Notes: generated by a model from the letters alone, not told the origin. A stretch of DNA of 64,000 nt from Prochlorococcus marinus CUG1417 (GCF_017695975.1 NZ_JAAORN010000001.1:744001-808000); one strand, 5' to 3'; numbered from the stretch's first letter, positions 25,778-35,767 are shown. A program made the numbers and translations.

Positions 25778-26578
25778 TTGGAATATTTAGAATTTTTTTT
25801 ATATGGTTTAATTCAAGGTTTTACAGAATTTATTCCAGTAAGTAGTACTGCTCATTTAAAAGTCGTATCACAATTTTTAGGAATTAATGATCCAGGCTCA
25901 TCTTTATCAGCAATTATTCAACTTGGCAGTGTTTTGGCTTTAATTTGGTATTTTAAGAATGATATTTTTAAATTAAAAAGTAGTTCTTCAAAAAGGATTT
26001 TTGATAATCTTTTAAATCAAAGAATCTGGAAAACAATTTTGATTGGGACTATCCCAATTGTCTTGCTCGGTTTTAGTATAAAAATTTTTATTCCAGATTT
26101 TTTTTATGATTTTTTTCGTTCAAATTTATCAATAGCAATAGTCTCTTTCATCATGGCTTTTTTTATGTACATAGCAGAAGGCTCGAAAAAAGGTTCTAAA
26201 AATTTAAACAATCATAATTATACTGACAGTCTTTTGATAGGTTTTTTTCAAGCGCTTGCTATCTTCCCTGGTGTCTCAAGGTCTGGGGTTACTATTTCTA
26301 CCGCTCTTATTTCAGGATGGGAAAGAGGCGATGCTGCAAAGTTCTCTTTTCTTTTAGGTATTCCAGCGATCGCTCTTGCTGGAATTGTTGAGTTCATTTC
26401 TTCTTTTAATGAATTTTCATCCTTTAGCTTTTTTCCTCTAATTGTTGGTTTCATTACCACATTTTTGTCCTCTGTATTAGCAATAGATTTCTTATTAAAG
26501 TATTTTTCTTCAAATGGGTTGAAAATATTTATCATCTATCGAGTAATTTTTGGTGTTGTAATTCTTTTGAATTTATAA
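25778..26578 (+). CDS. uppP: Undecaprenyl-diphosphatase
   Basis: A 266-residue polytopic membrane phosphatase (BacA family) that regenerates undecaprenyl phosphate for peptidoglycan synthesis. The two conserved regions are FTEFIPVSSTAHLKVVSQFL (Glu-rich) and FPGVSRSGVTISTAL (P-loop-like). The start is TTG with a weak AGGAA 13 bp upstream; no ATG is available. Confidence 0.93.
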   Translation: MEYLEFFLYGLIQGFTEFIPVSSTAHLKVVSQFLGINDPGSSLSAIIQLGSVLALIWYFKNDIFKLKSSSSKRIFDNLLNQRIWKTILIGTIPIVLLGFSIKIFIPDFFYDFFRSNLSIAIVSFIMAFFMYIAEGSKKGSKNLNNHNYTDSLLIGFFQALAIFPGVSRSGVTISTALISGWERGDAAKFSFLLGIPAIALAGIVEFISSFNEFSSFSFFPLIVGFITTFLSSVLAIDFLLKYFSSNGLKIFIIYRVIFGVVILLNL

Positions 26579-26633
26579 TTGGATCTGAAAAAAAATTTTT
26601 GTAATTGTGTTAAGGTTTTAAAAAATCATTCTA

Positions 26634-26786
26634 ATGAACATTTTTATATCTTTCCAATTAGGTGAAGTGGAAGTTTCAAATCTTACTATATTGGTTTTAG
26701 CTTTTTTTTCTTCTTTTACATTCATAGCGGTAGGCATAAGTTCATATAAACTATACAAATCTCTTATAAATGAAGATGATAAGTAA
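26634..26786 (+). CDS. Single-span membrane peptide (50 residues)
   Basis: The frame MNIFISFQLGEVEVSNLTIL leads into a hydrophobic helix (LAFFSSFTFIAVGISSY) and a charged tail LYKSLINEDDK. It ends exactly one base before the convergent tRNA-Pro gene. Function is unknown; the clean membrane topology supports translation. Confidence 0.5.
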   Translation: MNIFISFQLGEVEVSNLTILVLAFFSSFTFIAVGISSYKLYKSLINEDDK

Positions 26787-26860
26787 TCGGAACGGCGGGA
26801 TTTGAACCCACGACCCCCACTACCCCAAAGTGGTGCGCTACCAAACTGCGCTACGCCCCG
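26787..26860 (-). tRNA. tRNA-Pro (anticodon GGG)
   Basis: The 74-nt minus-strand cloverleaf has acceptor arms CGGGGCG and CGTTCCG, the D-loop TTTGGTAG, anticodon stem CCACT/AGTGG with loop TTGGGGT (anticodon at 26824-26826) and the T-loop GTTCAAATC. The discriminator base is A. No CCA end is encoded. Confidence 0.95.
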
Positions 26861-26887
26861 TATCTTTACTATAAAGATTAGATTGAT

Positions 26888-27616
26888 TTAAATGTTATTC
26901 TTTATAGGATTGTTATCAGATCTCAATACACACTTGTCAATTTCCCAATTAAAGTTTTCCCATATATGGTCTTCTAATTTATAGTTGCTTCCAGGGAAAA
27001 CTCCTAACTTAACTTTTGTAGGTGAAGCGGAACAATACTGCCTGCTTCCAGCTGATGCAAGGTATTGCTGATGGTATTGTTCTGCATAAAAATATGAATC
27101 AATCATTTTTATTTCCGTTTCAATTAAACCAAGATTTTTTTTGCTAAGTTCCGTTTGATATTGCTCCTTACTGGCTAATATAGTTTTAATATTATTTTCA
27201 TTTTTGTAATATATTGCTGATCTATATTGAGTCCCCATGTCGTTACCTTGCCTATTTTTTTGTGTAGGGTCATGACATTCCCAAAACATTTTTAATAAAT
27301 CACTTACATCTATTTCCCTTTTATCCCATATAACTCTTACAACTTCTGAATGACCAGTTAAGCCGGAACATACTTCATAATAAGTTGGATTATTTTTTTC
27401 ACCTCCAGCATAACCTACAGAAGTTGTGAGGACTCCAGGAAGTTTCCAAAAACATTTTTCAGCCCCCCAAAAACAACCACATCCAAAAATTATTTCATCT
27501 TCTTCAACATTAGGATCTTTTTTGATATCTGTTTTTAATATTCTATGTAATGAATAAGTATCATTAGTTAAATTTATTTCCTCATTATTCATAATGTTTT
27601 TCAGGAATTTGAACAT
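26888..27616 (-). CDS. msrA: Peptide-methionine (S)-S-oxide reductase MsrA
   Basis: 242 residues. Repairs S-methionine sulfoxide in oxidised proteins. The catalytic motif is GCGCFWGAEKCF near residue 47, with VGYAGGEKNNPTYYEVCSG, EHQQY-type YYAEQYHQQYL and a C-terminal SPTKVKLGVF. The N-terminal extension of about 40 residues is longer than the core and of unknown use. Confidence 0.93.
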   Translation of the reverse strand: MFKFLKNIMNNEEINLTNDTYSLHRILKTDIKKDPNVEEDEIIFGCGCFWGAEKCFWKLPGVLTTSVGYAGGEKNNPTYYEVCSGLTGHSEVVRVIWDKREIDVSDLLKMFWECHDPTQKNRQGNDMGTQYRSAIYYKNENNIKTILASKEQYQTELSKKNLGLIETEIKMIDSYFYAEQYHQQYLASAGSRQYCSASPTKVKLGVFPGSNYKLEDHIWENFNWEIDKCVLRSDNNPIKNNI

Positions 27617-27653
27617 AATTAAATTTTTATATTATAAGTAAAAAAATTTACTT

Positions 27654-29399
27654 TTAGTTTTTAATAATTCTGGTAGCTAGTTCTCTTTCCCAAAGTTGTT
27701 TATATAGCCCGTTCGCTTTTACTAAATCTTTATGATTCCCTTCTTGTACTATTTCTCCTTTATCCATTACTAAAATCCTATCGCAGGTCGCTGCAACAGA
27801 AAGTTGGTGACTGATCATTATGATTGTTTTATTACTTCTATCACTCATTTCATCTATTATTCTTGCGGCTGTTTTATTGTCTACGCTTGCTAAAGCATCA
27901 TCAAGAACAATAATAGGAGAATTGACAAGAAGTGCTCTACCTAGTGCAGTTCTTTGCCTTTGTCCACCACTTAATGTAATACCTCTTTCACCAACAATAG
28001 TTTTAAACCTTTCTGGAAAACTATTTATATCATCAATTAATCCAGCTTTTGTAGCGCTTTCTTTAACTAAATATTTAGAAGCTTTTGGTTCTCCAAAACT
28101 TATGTTTTCTGAGATTGTAGAGGTAAATAAGAATGCTTCTTGAGGAACGATTGAAATATTTTTTCTAAGATCACTTAATTTTAAGGATTTTATATCAATT
28201 TCATCTAAAAATAATTGATTATCTGGAATTTCAATAGTCCGTCCTAGAGACTTTGCTAATGTTGTCTTGCCACAACCAACTGGGCCAACTATTGCAATAA
28301 GTTCTCCAGGATAAATTTTAAAATTAAGACCATTTAATGAATTGAATTTTGATCCTGGATACTTTATTGTTAATTTTTTTGCTTCTAAGAATCCCTTAAC
28401 CTTTCTTTTTAAAAATTTAGTTTCTGCTCTATCTACAATATTTGGATTGTTCTGAAAGATTTCTTCAACACGATCTAAACTTACTTGACCAAGTTGAAAA
28501 GTATTTAACGTAAAACCTAATAGAGCTGTTGGGAAGACAAGTCTTTCTACGTAAAGAATTAAAGCTACTAAACCACCTATTGAAATAAATCCACTCTCTA
28601 ATTGAAAAGTACCTAGTGATAATAAAATCAATAACGAAATTGATGAAATACCTTGTAACAAAGGGAATAGAGTGCTGGCTGTTCTTGCAAGTTTTATTGC
28701 TGAATTTCGATAGTCATTATTGTATATATTAAATTCTTTTATCTCAGCATTCTCTTGGGCATAAATTTTAATGGCGCTTATACCAGATAAATCTTCTTGT
28801 ATTAGATCACTTAGTTTTGATAATGATTCTTGTTGAGCTTTCCTTTGTTTAACCATTCTGCCACCAAATAGACTTACTATTCCAAGGATTAATGGAAATA
28901 TCATTAAAGCTGATATTGTTAATGTCTTATTAATCGAAAACATTGAAGGAATAGTGAATGAATAAGCTAAGACAATGTTGCACAAGCTTAAAACTGTAAA
29001 ACCTAAAAGTCTTCGTATGTTTTCAACATCACTTGTGGCTCTACTAATTATGTCTCCACTTCCTTTTTTTTGAATCCATTCTGGATCTTGTATAAGTAAA
29101 TGGTCAAAAAGTTTTTGACGAAGATTTACTTCTACTTTTCTACCTATACCAAAGACTATCTGTCTTGAAAATAATCTTATTAAACCCATACAAGTAGCTA
29201 AAAATATTAACCATAAAGATTTAGAAATAACAAAATCGGAAGAAAAGCCCTTTTGTAATTGATCAATTATATTTTTTACTTCTAAGGGTATAACAACACT
29301 TAGTATATTTACTATTAAGAGAGCTAAAGCTCCATATAAGAATTCTTTTTTGTAAGGTCTCAGGTATTTAGATATAACTTTTATTTTTAAATTTTTCAT
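27654..29399 (-). CDS. ABC exporter, fused membrane and ATPase domains (MsbA/MdlB-like)
   Basis: 581 residues. A six-span type IV exporter domain (about 1-320) is followed by a nucleotide-binding domain with Walker A GPVGCGKTTLAKSL, signature LSGGQRQRTALGRAL, Walker B IIVLDDAL (non-canonical Asp in place of the catalytic Glu) and ISHQLS. The DD at the catalytic position suggests one degenerate site, so it may pair with another half-transporter. Substrate unknown. Confidence 0.85.
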   Translation of the reverse strand: MKNLKIKVISKYLRPYKKEFLYGALALLIVNILSVVIPLEVKNIIDQLQKGFSSDFVISKSLWLIFLATCMGLIRLFSRQIVFGIGRKVEVNLRQKLFDHLLIQDPEWIQKKGSGDIISRATSDVENIRRLLGFTVLSLCNIVLAYSFTIPSMFSINKTLTISALMIFPLILGIVSLFGGRMVKQRKAQQESLSKLSDLIQEDLSGISAIKIYAQENAEIKEFNIYNNDYRNSAIKLARTASTLFPLLQGISSISLLILLSLGTFQLESGFISIGGLVALILYVERLVFPTALLGFTLNTFQLGQVSLDRVEEIFQNNPNIVDRAETKFLKRKVKGFLEAKKLTIKYPGSKFNSLNGLNFKIYPGELIAIVGPVGCGKTTLAKSLGRTIEIPDNQLFLDEIDIKSLKLSDLRKNISIVPQEAFLFTSTISENISFGEPKASKYLVKESATKAGLIDDINSFPERFKTIVGERGITLSGGQRQRTALGRALLVNSPIIVLDDALASVDNKTAARIIDEMSDRSNKTIIMISHQLSVAATCDRILVMDKGEIVQEGNHKDLVKANGLYKQLWERELATRIIKN

Positions 29400-29479
29400 T
29401 TTATTTTGCCGATATGATTAAGATAATGTTTCATTTTTGAATATGTGAGCTAATTTTATAAATGATTCAGTATTTATTT

Positions 29480-29776
29480 ATGGGTAACGAGCAAACTCAT
29501 CCATTACATGAAACAGACAAAAACATTATAGATTCACTTATCACTAAAAAAACACCAGATGATCTTGACTATATAAATTTAGCTAGATTAATAAATCGTT
29601 ATACACATTTCCCAGGAGAAATTGAAATTAAAAACGATATTGAAAAAATTTTAAATTTTTGGGAGATCACTAAAAATGAACTTTATTCTAAAACAAAAAT
29701 TATTTGGTCAAATAGCTTCAGGCCTTCTAATACAAATAAAGATTTAGTTGGTTCAGGTTTTGATACCTCAAATTGA
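29480..29776 (+). CDS. DUF3288 family protein
   Basis: About 98 residues from the ATG at 29480 (MGNEQTHPLHETDKNIIDSL); an ATG at 29462 is an alternative. The THP start, DDLDYINLARLINRY and FPGEIEIKNDIEKIL resemble the cyanobacterial DUF3288 family. Soluble and helical; function unknown. Confidence 0.65.
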   Translation: MGNEQTHPLHETDKNIIDSLITKKTPDDLDYINLARLINRYTHFPGEIEIKNDIEKILNFWEITKNELYSKTKIIWSNSFRPSNTNKDLVGSGFDTSN

Positions 29777-29809
29777 ATTTTATCTGCATAATTTTTCTTC
29801 CATAAATAA

Positions 29810-30844
29810 ATGTCTTCTAATCTATCAAACTCTGAAATCCTAAATAATTTGTTGGAGGGAAGGGACCTTGATGAATTAACTTCTAGATCCTTAATGCAAA
29901 GATGGCTTAATGATGAAATTTCAGATGTTGAAACTGGAGCTTTTTTGAGTGCTTTGAGAGCAAAGAGTTCTACTGGTGTCGAACTAAGTTCTATGGCTGA
30001 GGAACTCCTAAATGTTTGTGAATTGCCAGTAGCAAGACCAAATTTCTATTTGGTAGACACTTGTGGAACGGGTGGTGACGGAGCTAATACATTCAATATT
30101 TCAACTGCAGTTGCATTTGTAGCTGCATCTTGTGGGGTAAAAATTGCCAAACACGGAAATAAAAGTGCGAGTGGAAAAGTAGGCTCTGCTGATGTTTTGT
30201 TGAATCTTGGTTTGAATTTAAATTGTTCATTAGAAAAAGTTATCAAAGCTGTAAGTGAAATTGGAATAACTTTTTTGTTCGCACCTGTTTGGCATAAATC
30301 TTTAATAAAGCTTGCTCCATTAAGAAAGACCCTTGGGATAAGAACAGTATTTAATCAACTCGGACCATTGGTAAATCCTTTAAGACCCAATGCACAAGTT
30401 TTGGGTGTTGCTTCTGAGGATCTTTTAAAACCTATGGGAAGTGCACTTTTAAAAATGGGTATGAATAGAGCCATAGTCGTTCATGGGTCTGGTGGCCTTG
30501 ATGAAGCTTCGCTTCAAGGAGAAAATAAAATAGTATTTGTTGATAATGGTGAATTACGGTTTTCAGAAATAAATATTTCAGACTTTAACCATGAAAATAT
30601 ATCTAACGAAAAGCTTGTGGTTTCTGATTCTGAGTCTAACGAGGAAATATTAAAGTCTGTATTAAATGGTTCTGGACAAAAATCTCATATTGATGTGGTT
30701 GCCTTGAACTCTGCTTTAGTGCTTTGGGCAGCAGGCATTGAGGATAATTTAAATGAAGGATTTAATAAAGCATTATTTTCTATTAATCAAGGAGATCCAT
30801 GGAAAAGGTTTTTACTTTTAAAAAATTATTTATCCGTAAATTAA
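29810..30844 (+). CDS. trpD: Anthranilate phosphoribosyltransferase
   Basis: 344 residues. Second step of tryptophan synthesis, joining anthranilate to [23 protein letters not shown] (PRPP loop), [33 protein letters not shown] and [13 protein letters not shown] are diagnostic. carA follows 14 bp later, probably as one transcript. Confidence 0.97.
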   Translation: MSSNLSNSEILNNLLEGRDLDELTSRSLMQRWLNDEISDVETGAFLSALRAKSSTGVELSSMAEELLNVCELPVARPNFYLVDTCGTGGDGANTFNISTAVAFVAASCGVKIAKHGNKSASGKVGSADVLLNLGLNLNCSLEKVIKAVSEIGITFLFAPVWHKSLIKLAPLRKTLGIRTVFNQLGPLVNPLRPNAQVLGVASEDLLKPMGSALLKMGMNRAIVVHGSGGLDEASLQGENKIVFVDNGELRFSEINISDFNHENISNEKLVVSDSESNEEILKSVLNGSGQKSHIDVVALNSALVLWAAGIEDNLNEGFNKALFSINQGDPWKRFLLLKNYLSVN

Positions 30845-30858
30845 TTAATTTCATTTAG

Positions 30859-31998
30859 ATGATTAATTCATATAAGAAAAACGCGAAATTGGTTTTAAGT
30901 AATGGAAATGTATTCCCAGGATTCTTTTTTGGTGCTTCTGGTACAGCTATTGGTGAAATAGTCTTTAACACGGGAATGACCGGATATCAGGAGGTTATTA
31001 CTGATCCAAGTTATTATGGACAAATATTAACATTCACTTATCCAGAGATTGGAAATACTGGTATTAATTTTGAAGATTCAGAATCTAATATTAATGTAAA
31101 AGGCATAATAGTTAGAAATTTTTCATTTAATTGCAGCAATTGGAGATCTAAAAAGAATTTTAATCAATGGTTAATTGAAAAAAATATCGTAGGTCTATAT
31201 GGAATTGATACAAGGGCTCTCGTCAAAATTTTAAGATCTAGTGGTGCGATGAATGGAGTTATTACCTCTCTAGATAAAACGGATGAAAGTTGTTTAAAGA
31301 TAATTTGTGATACGCCAAAGATGGAGGGATTAAACTTATCAAAATCTGTTTCAACAAAGCAACAATATTTATGGAAAAGTCATACGCAAACAATTTTTGA
31401 TTTGAGAAAAAGATATGATGAATCTTCAAAAAAGTTAAAAGTAATAGCAATTGATTTTGGAATTAAAAAATCAATTCTAAATAGACTTGTATCCCATGGT
31501 TGTGAAGTTTTGGTTTTACCTTCTCGATCTTCTCTAAATGATGTTCTATCTAACAAGCCGGATGGTATATTTTTCTCAAATGGTCCAGGAGATCCTTCTT
31601 CTGTTACTGAAGGTATAGGCTTAGCAAAATCACTCATTGAATATGGTGAAATACCTATGTTTGGAATTTGCCTTGGCCACCAAATATTTGGATTGGCATT
31701 AGGAGGTTCTACTTATAAATTACCTTTTGGACATCGCGGTTTAAATCATCCTTGTGGTGAAAATAATAAAGTTGAGATAACTAGTCAGAATCATGGATTT
31801 GCTATAGATCCCAACTCTCTCTCTGAAGAATTAGTTAAAATAACTCACTATAACCTCAACGATAATACTGTGGCTGGCCTAGAGGTTCATAATAAGCCTA
31901 TATTTAGTGTGCAATATCATCCAGAAGCAGGACCTGGTCCACATGATTCAGATTATTTATTTAAGAAATTTGTTTCTCTAATGTTAGAAAGATGTTGA
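30859..31998 (+). CDS. carA: Carbamoyl-phosphate synthase small subunit
   Basis: 379 residues. N-terminal CPSase_sm domain (FNTGMTGYQEVITDPSYYGQ) and C-terminal class I glutamine amidotransferase with nucleophile FGICLGHQIFGLALGG, VEITSQNHGFAID and the His-Glu pair VQYHPEAGPGPHD. It supplies ammonia for carbamoyl phosphate in arginine and pyrimidine synthesis. Confidence 0.96.
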   Translation: MINSYKKNAKLVLSNGNVFPGFFFGASGTAIGEIVFNTGMTGYQEVITDPSYYGQILTFTYPEIGNTGINFEDSESNINVKGIIVRNFSFNCSNWRSKKNFNQWLIEKNIVGLYGIDTRALVKILRSSGAMNGVITSLDKTDESCLKIICDTPKMEGLNLSKSVSTKQQYLWKSHTQTIFDLRKRYDESSKKLKVIAIDFGIKKSILNRLVSHGCEVLVLPSRSSLNDVLSNKPDGIFFSNGPGDPSSVTEGIGLAKSLIEYGEIPMFGICLGHQIFGLALGGSTYKLPFGHRGLNHPCGENNKVEITSQNHGFAIDPNSLSEELVKITHYNLNDNTVAGLEVHNKPIFSVQYHPEAGPGPHDSDYLFKKFVSLMLERC

Positions 31999-32048
31999 CA
32001 TATTGTTTTCTTTTGATTTGATAATTACATTTGATATATTAATTTTTT

Positions 32049-32065
32049 GGAGGTAATAGATCATA
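32049..32065 (+). promoter_or_regulatory. Strong ribosome-binding site before a probable non-AUG start
   Basis: GGAGG at 32049-32053 is followed at 6 and 9 bases by ATC and ATA in frame with the STAS protein, directly after an in-frame TAG. The nearest in-frame ATG is 66 bp after the ATC. The intervening frame reads IEDFQKLTVSLRGNLEVKTN, which looks like the natural first strand of a STAS domain. Confidence 0.55.
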
Positions 32066-32125
32066 GAAGATTTCCAGAAGTTAACGGTTTCCCTAAGAGG
32101 AAACCTTGAGGTTAAAACAAACATT

Positions 32126-32425
32126 ATGGTTTTTACTTTTAAAGGCCAACTTGATGCTTTCTCAGAAAAACAATTTAAGACTTTTGTTACTAATAATTTA
32201 AAAAATGACCTTCCATTCATTATTGATCTTACAAAAATCGATTTTTTAGATTCCTCGGGTCTTGGAGCGCTTGTTCAAACTGCAAAAGAATGCAAAAAGT
32301 CGAAACTTGGGTTCTCTGTTGTTGGCAATTCGAGAGTCGCCCAAACAATTAAACTTGTTCGTCTAGGGGATTTTCTTAACTTGAAGTCAAGTCTTGAAGA
32401 TGCATTAAATTATTTAAAAAATTGA
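32126..32425 (+). CDS. STAS-domain anti-anti-sigma-like protein
   Basis: 99 residues from the first ATG, or about 120 if translation starts at ATA 32063 (or ATC 32060). The core is FKGQLDAFSEKQFKTFV, then IIDLTKIDFLDSSGLGALVQ with the phospho-acceptor Ser in DSSG, then LGFSVVGNSRVAQTIKL. This is the SpoIIAA/RsbV fold. A kinase-type partner of the RsbW class lies at 56409. Cutting at the ATG would delete the first beta strand, so I favour the longer form. It overlaps the next gene by TTGA. Confidence 0.85.
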   Translation: MVFTFKGQLDAFSEKQFKTFVTNNLKNDLPFIIDLTKIDFLDSSGLGALVQTAKECKKSKLGFSVVGNSRVAQTIKLVRLGDFLNLKSSLEDALNYLKN

Positions 32426-32820
32426 ATTATTGGATTCAAAACCTAGTTCCATATGGATCTCCCGAGGATATAGGTGTTATACAACTTGCTTGGCTTGGAG
32501 ATTCTGTATGGGAGCTCCACCAAAGACTAAGGCATGTTCATTTCCCTTTAAAATCTAAAGATCTCCATATATCTGTAGTAAACGAAGTAAAAGCAAAATC
32601 CCAGTCAAGATCATTAAGTCAAATTGAACATTTATTGAATTCAAATGAAATGGATCTAGTTAGACGTGCTAGAAATAAAACAAAGAGATATCCAAAATCT
32701 TCAGATCCCACCATATATTCTAGAGCAACTGGTTTTGAAACTCTTATTGGCTGGCTATTTTTAAAAGATCCTCAAAGATTATCAACACTTTTTGAATATT
32801 TAGAATTAAAAATGAATTGA
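32422..32820 (+). CDS. mrnC: Mini-ribonuclease III
   Basis: A 132-residue RNase III catalytic domain without a double-stranded-RNA-binding domain. LAWLGDSVWELHQRLRHVHF is the catalytic signature (Asp/Glu), and ATGFETLIGWLFLKDPQRL the second metal-site helix. It matures 23S rRNA precursor ends. The start is TTG, overlapping the STAS stop (TTGA), so the two are coupled. Confidence 0.9.
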   Translation: MNYWIQNLVPYGSPEDIGVIQLAWLGDSVWELHQRLRHVHFPLKSKDLHISVVNEVKAKSQSRSLSQIEHLLNSNEMDLVRRARNKTKRYPKSSDPTIYSRATGFETLIGWLFLKDPQRLSTLFEYLELKMN

Positions 32821-32824
32821 ATCT

Positions 32825-33841
32825 ATGAAAAACTCCTCAAATAAATTTCGCGGAAAAAATAATAAAGAGTACAATAAAAATTCAGATTTTGGTTATTTCT
32901 CAAAAAATGCAAATCGTTCAGAAAAAAATGAAAGATTTCTGAACAATTCTGCTAATTATAAGAATGTTGAAAATTTAGATAAAAAAAATAAAAATAATAT
33001 TAAAAATAATAAGTTTTCATTTTCAAAAGGTAGAAAGCCAATATTTAAATCTAATACAGAATTTTCTAATAAAAACTCTAATAATCATCAAGATTTCACT
33101 AATAATAGAAATTTTGATGATTGGATATGGGGCAAACATTCAGTTTATGAAGCTCTAAATAGTGAAAGAGCGATTAATAGGATTTGGTGTACTTCGGAAA
33201 TCTTTTCTTCAGACAAATTCTATATTTTGCTTAAGGACCTTAAATCAAAAGGAGTCCTTATTGAAGAAGTTTCTTGGAACAGGCTTTCGCAATTGACTTA
33301 TGGTGCTTCACATCAAGGCATAGCATTGCAGTTGGCATGCTCTAAAACAATATCACTAGAACAATTAATCGATTTTTCTAAACAAAACTGTGTGAATCCT
33401 ATAATTCTTGCATTAGACGGCATAACTGATCCACATAATGTTGGCGCAATTATCCGATCAGCGGAGGCATTTGATTGCAAGGGTATCATCATTCCTCAGA
33501 GAAGATCTGCTGGTTTGACGGGAACAGTCGCTAAGGTAGCTGCAGGAGCCTTAGAACACTTGCAAGTAAGTAGAGTTGTTAACTTAAATAGATCACTTGA
33601 GGTTCTTAAGAAAAATGGTTTTCTTGTTGTTGGCTTGTCTGGGGATGGACAATTATCTATCTCAAATTTTCTAGAAAAAGCACCCTTGGTAGTAATAGTC
33701 GGCTCTGAGGATAAAGGTATTTCTTTGCTTACTCAAAAAAAATGTGATTTTCTATTAAGTATTCCTCTTAAAGGTAAGACTTCAAGTTTAAATGCCTCTG
33801 TGGCTGCCGCCATATCACTATTTCACTTGACAGGAAAATAA
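32825..33841 (+). CDS. rlmB: 23S rRNA (guanosine-2'-O-)-methyltransferase RlmB/TrmH family
   Basis: 338 residues. The catalytic SPOUT part starts near residue 100 (IWGKHSVYEAL). ALDGITDPHNVGAIIRSAEA is motif 1, VVIVGSEDKGISLL motif 2 and LLSIPLKGKTSSLNASVAAA motif 3 with the knot. The first 95 residues are Asn/Lys/Ser/Phe-rich low complexity (e.g. NNKEYNKNSDFGYFS), predicted disordered and basic, perhaps RNA-binding. It lies 4 bp after mrnC: a compact rRNA-processing pair. Confidence 0.9.
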   Translation: MKNSSNKFRGKNNKEYNKNSDFGYFSKNANRSEKNERFLNNSANYKNVENLDKKNKNNIKNNKFSFSKGRKPIFKSNTEFSNKNSNNHQDFTNNRNFDDWIWGKHSVYEALNSERAINRIWCTSEIFSSDKFYILLKDLKSKGVLIEEVSWNRLSQLTYGASHQGIALQLACSKTISLEQLIDFSKQNCVNPIILALDGITDPHNVGAIIRSAEAFDCKGIIIPQRRSAGLTGTVAKVAAGALEHLQVSRVVNLNRSLEVLKKNGFLVVGLSGDGQLSISNFLEKAPLVVIVGSEDKGISLLTQKKCDFLLSIPLKGKTSSLNASVAAAISLFHLTGK

Positions 33842-33968
33842 TTTTATTTCTTAATAATCACAGTTATTGAAGCACTCTAAAATGTTGTTGTTTCAATACA
33901 TTATTATTATTAATAGAAAATTATTGAATTTTTACTACAAAATTGTATAGAATTTAACAAGAATTGAT

Positions 33969-33981
33969 GGCCTTAAAGGCC
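33969..33981. promoter_or_regulatory. Short palindrome before the DUF1816 gene
   Basis: GGCCTTAAAGGCC, a 13-base inverted repeat with a one-base centre, lies 8 bp before the TTG start. It is unusually GC-rich for the surroundings and may be an operator or a binding site; it is too tight to fold as an RNA hairpin. Confidence 0.35.
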
Positions 33982-33988
33982 AATAAAA

Positions 33989-34204
33989 TTGATTAGAAAC
34001 TTTGGAAACAAACTCGGATTAGCCTGGTGGGCTAAAATTGAGACAGATGAACCAGCTGGTACTTACTGGTTTGGCCCATTTATTACTAAACGTAGTTTAA
34101 GAGAAAATATGTCTTCTTTTATGAAAGATCTCTCTGATGAGGGTTCTAAAAATATTAAACATAGTTTTGTCCGCTGCAAAAAAGAGGAACCACTCACTAT
34201 TTAA
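33989..34204 (+). CDS. DUF1816 family protein
   Basis: 71 residues, TTG start. LGLAWWAKIETDEPAGTYWF then GPFITKRSLRENM is the pattern of cyanobacterial DUF1816 (linker-like, phycobilisome-related in other cyanobacteria). Here, in a phycobilisome-poor type of organism, the role is unknown. Confidence 0.75.
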   Translation: MIRNFGNKLGLAWWAKIETDEPAGTYWFGPFITKRSLRENMSSFMKDLSDEGSKNIKHSFVRCKKEEPLTI

Positions 34205-34234
34205 TAAATTTAGTTTTAAGAAGTAAATTAAGAA

Positions 34235-35683
34235 ATGAATTTTAATTCTTTAAGAAAGGAAATTACTAGCAATAATGCTTCTGTTAAAGAATTAGTTAAT
34301 GATATTTTTGCCAAAATAGACAATAAAGATTCTGAAATTAACTCATATGTTTGTATTACAAAAGATAACGCAATCGCGCAAGCAGAAAAGATAGACAAAT
34401 TAATTCAAAAAAGAGAAAAACTTCCTCCTCTTGCGGGTATGCCAATAGCAATCAAAGATAATATTTGTACCAAAGGAGTAGCAACCACTTGTGCAAGTAA
34501 AATGCTCAAAAGCTTTGTTGCACCTTATGAGTCCACGGCTTCAAGTAAATTATGGTCTTCTGGAGGCATTTGTTTAGGAAAAACAAATTTAGATGAATTT
34601 GCAATGGGTAGTTCAACGGAAACTTCTGTATTTGGGGTCACTTCAAATCCATGGGATATTAATAGAGTACCAGGAGGTAGTTCAGGCGGTAGTGCAGCTT
34701 CAGTTGCCGCCGGATTTTGTGCGGCGGCAATAGGTTCTGACACAGGAGGATCAATAAGACAACCAGCTTCTTTTTGTGGCGTTGTAGGTCTTAAACCAAC
34801 TTATGGCAGAGTTAGTAGATGGGGACTTGTAGCATTTGCCAGCTCTCTTGATCAAATTGGACCAATTACAAATACTGTCTCAGATGCTGCTGAAATTCTC
34901 TATTCAATATCTGGTGTAGACCCCTTTGACTCAACATGTCTTGATAAACCAGTGCCAAATTATTTGACTGATTTAAATAAATCTATAAAGGGTTTAAAAA
35001 TTGGCATCATTAAAGAATGTTTTGAACATTCTGGCCTTAATCCAGAAGTTAAGGAATCAGTACTTTCTGGAGTTGATAGATTCAGAACTTTAGGAGCTGA
35101 AATTATCGAAGTTGAATGTCCTAGATTTAATGATGGAATTGCGACATATTATGTCATTGCACCATCTGAAGCCTCCGCAAATTTAGCTAGATATGATGGA
35201 GTTAAATATGGCTACAGATCGAAAGAAGGTTCAAATCTTTTAGATATGACTTCAAAAAGTAGAGCTGAAGGTTTTGGAGATGAAGTTCAAAGAAGAATTT
35301 TGATAGGAACTTATGCTTTGTCAGCTGGATACAGTGATGCTTATTACAAGAAGGCACAAAAAGTTAGGACACTTATTAGAAAAGATTTTGATAATGCTTT
35401 TAAGAAAGTAGATGTTTTATTAACACCAACTTGCCCAACAACCGCTTTTTTAAAGGGTGATTTTGTCAATGATCCTCTATCAATGTATTTGTCTGATCTA
35501 TTAACTGTTCCTGCTAATTTAGCGGGCCTCCCAGCAATAAGTATTCCTTGTGGTTTTGATACTAAAGGATTACCCATAGGATTGCAATTGATAGGTAATG
35601 TCTTAGAAGAGGATAGAATACTGAATGCCGCAAATATTTTCGAAATTGATGCTCAGGTAATTAAGAGCAGACCTTTATTCTAA
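34235..35683 (+). CDS. gatA: Glu-tRNA(Gln)/Asp-tRNA(Asn) amidotransferase subunit A
   Basis: A 482-residue amidase-signature enzyme of GatCAB that makes Gln-tRNA(Gln) by transamidation. The catalytic triad is Lys in [14 protein letters not shown] and the cis-Ser and Ser in GGSSGGSAA and [12 protein letters not shown]. Full length. gatB and gatC are not in this window. Confidence 0.97.
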   Translation: MNFNSLRKEITSNNASVKELVNDIFAKIDNKDSEINSYVCITKDNAIAQAEKIDKLIQKREKLPPLAGMPIAIKDNICTKGVATTCASKMLKSFVAPYESTASSKLWSSGGICLGKTNLDEFAMGSSTETSVFGVTSNPWDINRVPGGSSGGSAASVAAGFCAAAIGSDTGGSIRQPASFCGVVGLKPTYGRVSRWGLVAFASSLDQIGPITNTVSDAAEILYSISGVDPFDSTCLDKPVPNYLTDLNKSIKGLKIGIIKECFEHSGLNPEVKESVLSGVDRFRTLGAEIIEVECPRFNDGIATYYVIAPSEASANLARYDGVKYGYRSKEGSNLLDMTSKSRAEGFGDEVQRRILIGTYALSAGYSDAYYKKAQKVRTLIRKDFDNAFKKVDVLLTPTCPTTAFLKGDFVNDPLSMYLSDLLTVPANLAGLPAISIPCGFDTKGLPIGLQLIGNVLEEDRILNAANIFEIDAQVIKSRPLF

Positions 35684-35767
35684 AGTTGTATTAATAATTA
35701 ATTTGTAATCACAAAGTATAGATCTTTTAGAAATTTTCTCTATCTTATATATATAAATTATTTGAAT

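Noticed and set aside
32086-32105. Hairpin GGTTTCC/GGAAACC as the carA terminator
   Set aside because: It has no following T run, and it lies within a frame that reads as the start of a STAS domain.
33892-33960. 22-residue frame after rlmB
   Set aside because: Simple AT-rich sequence with no ribosome-binding site.
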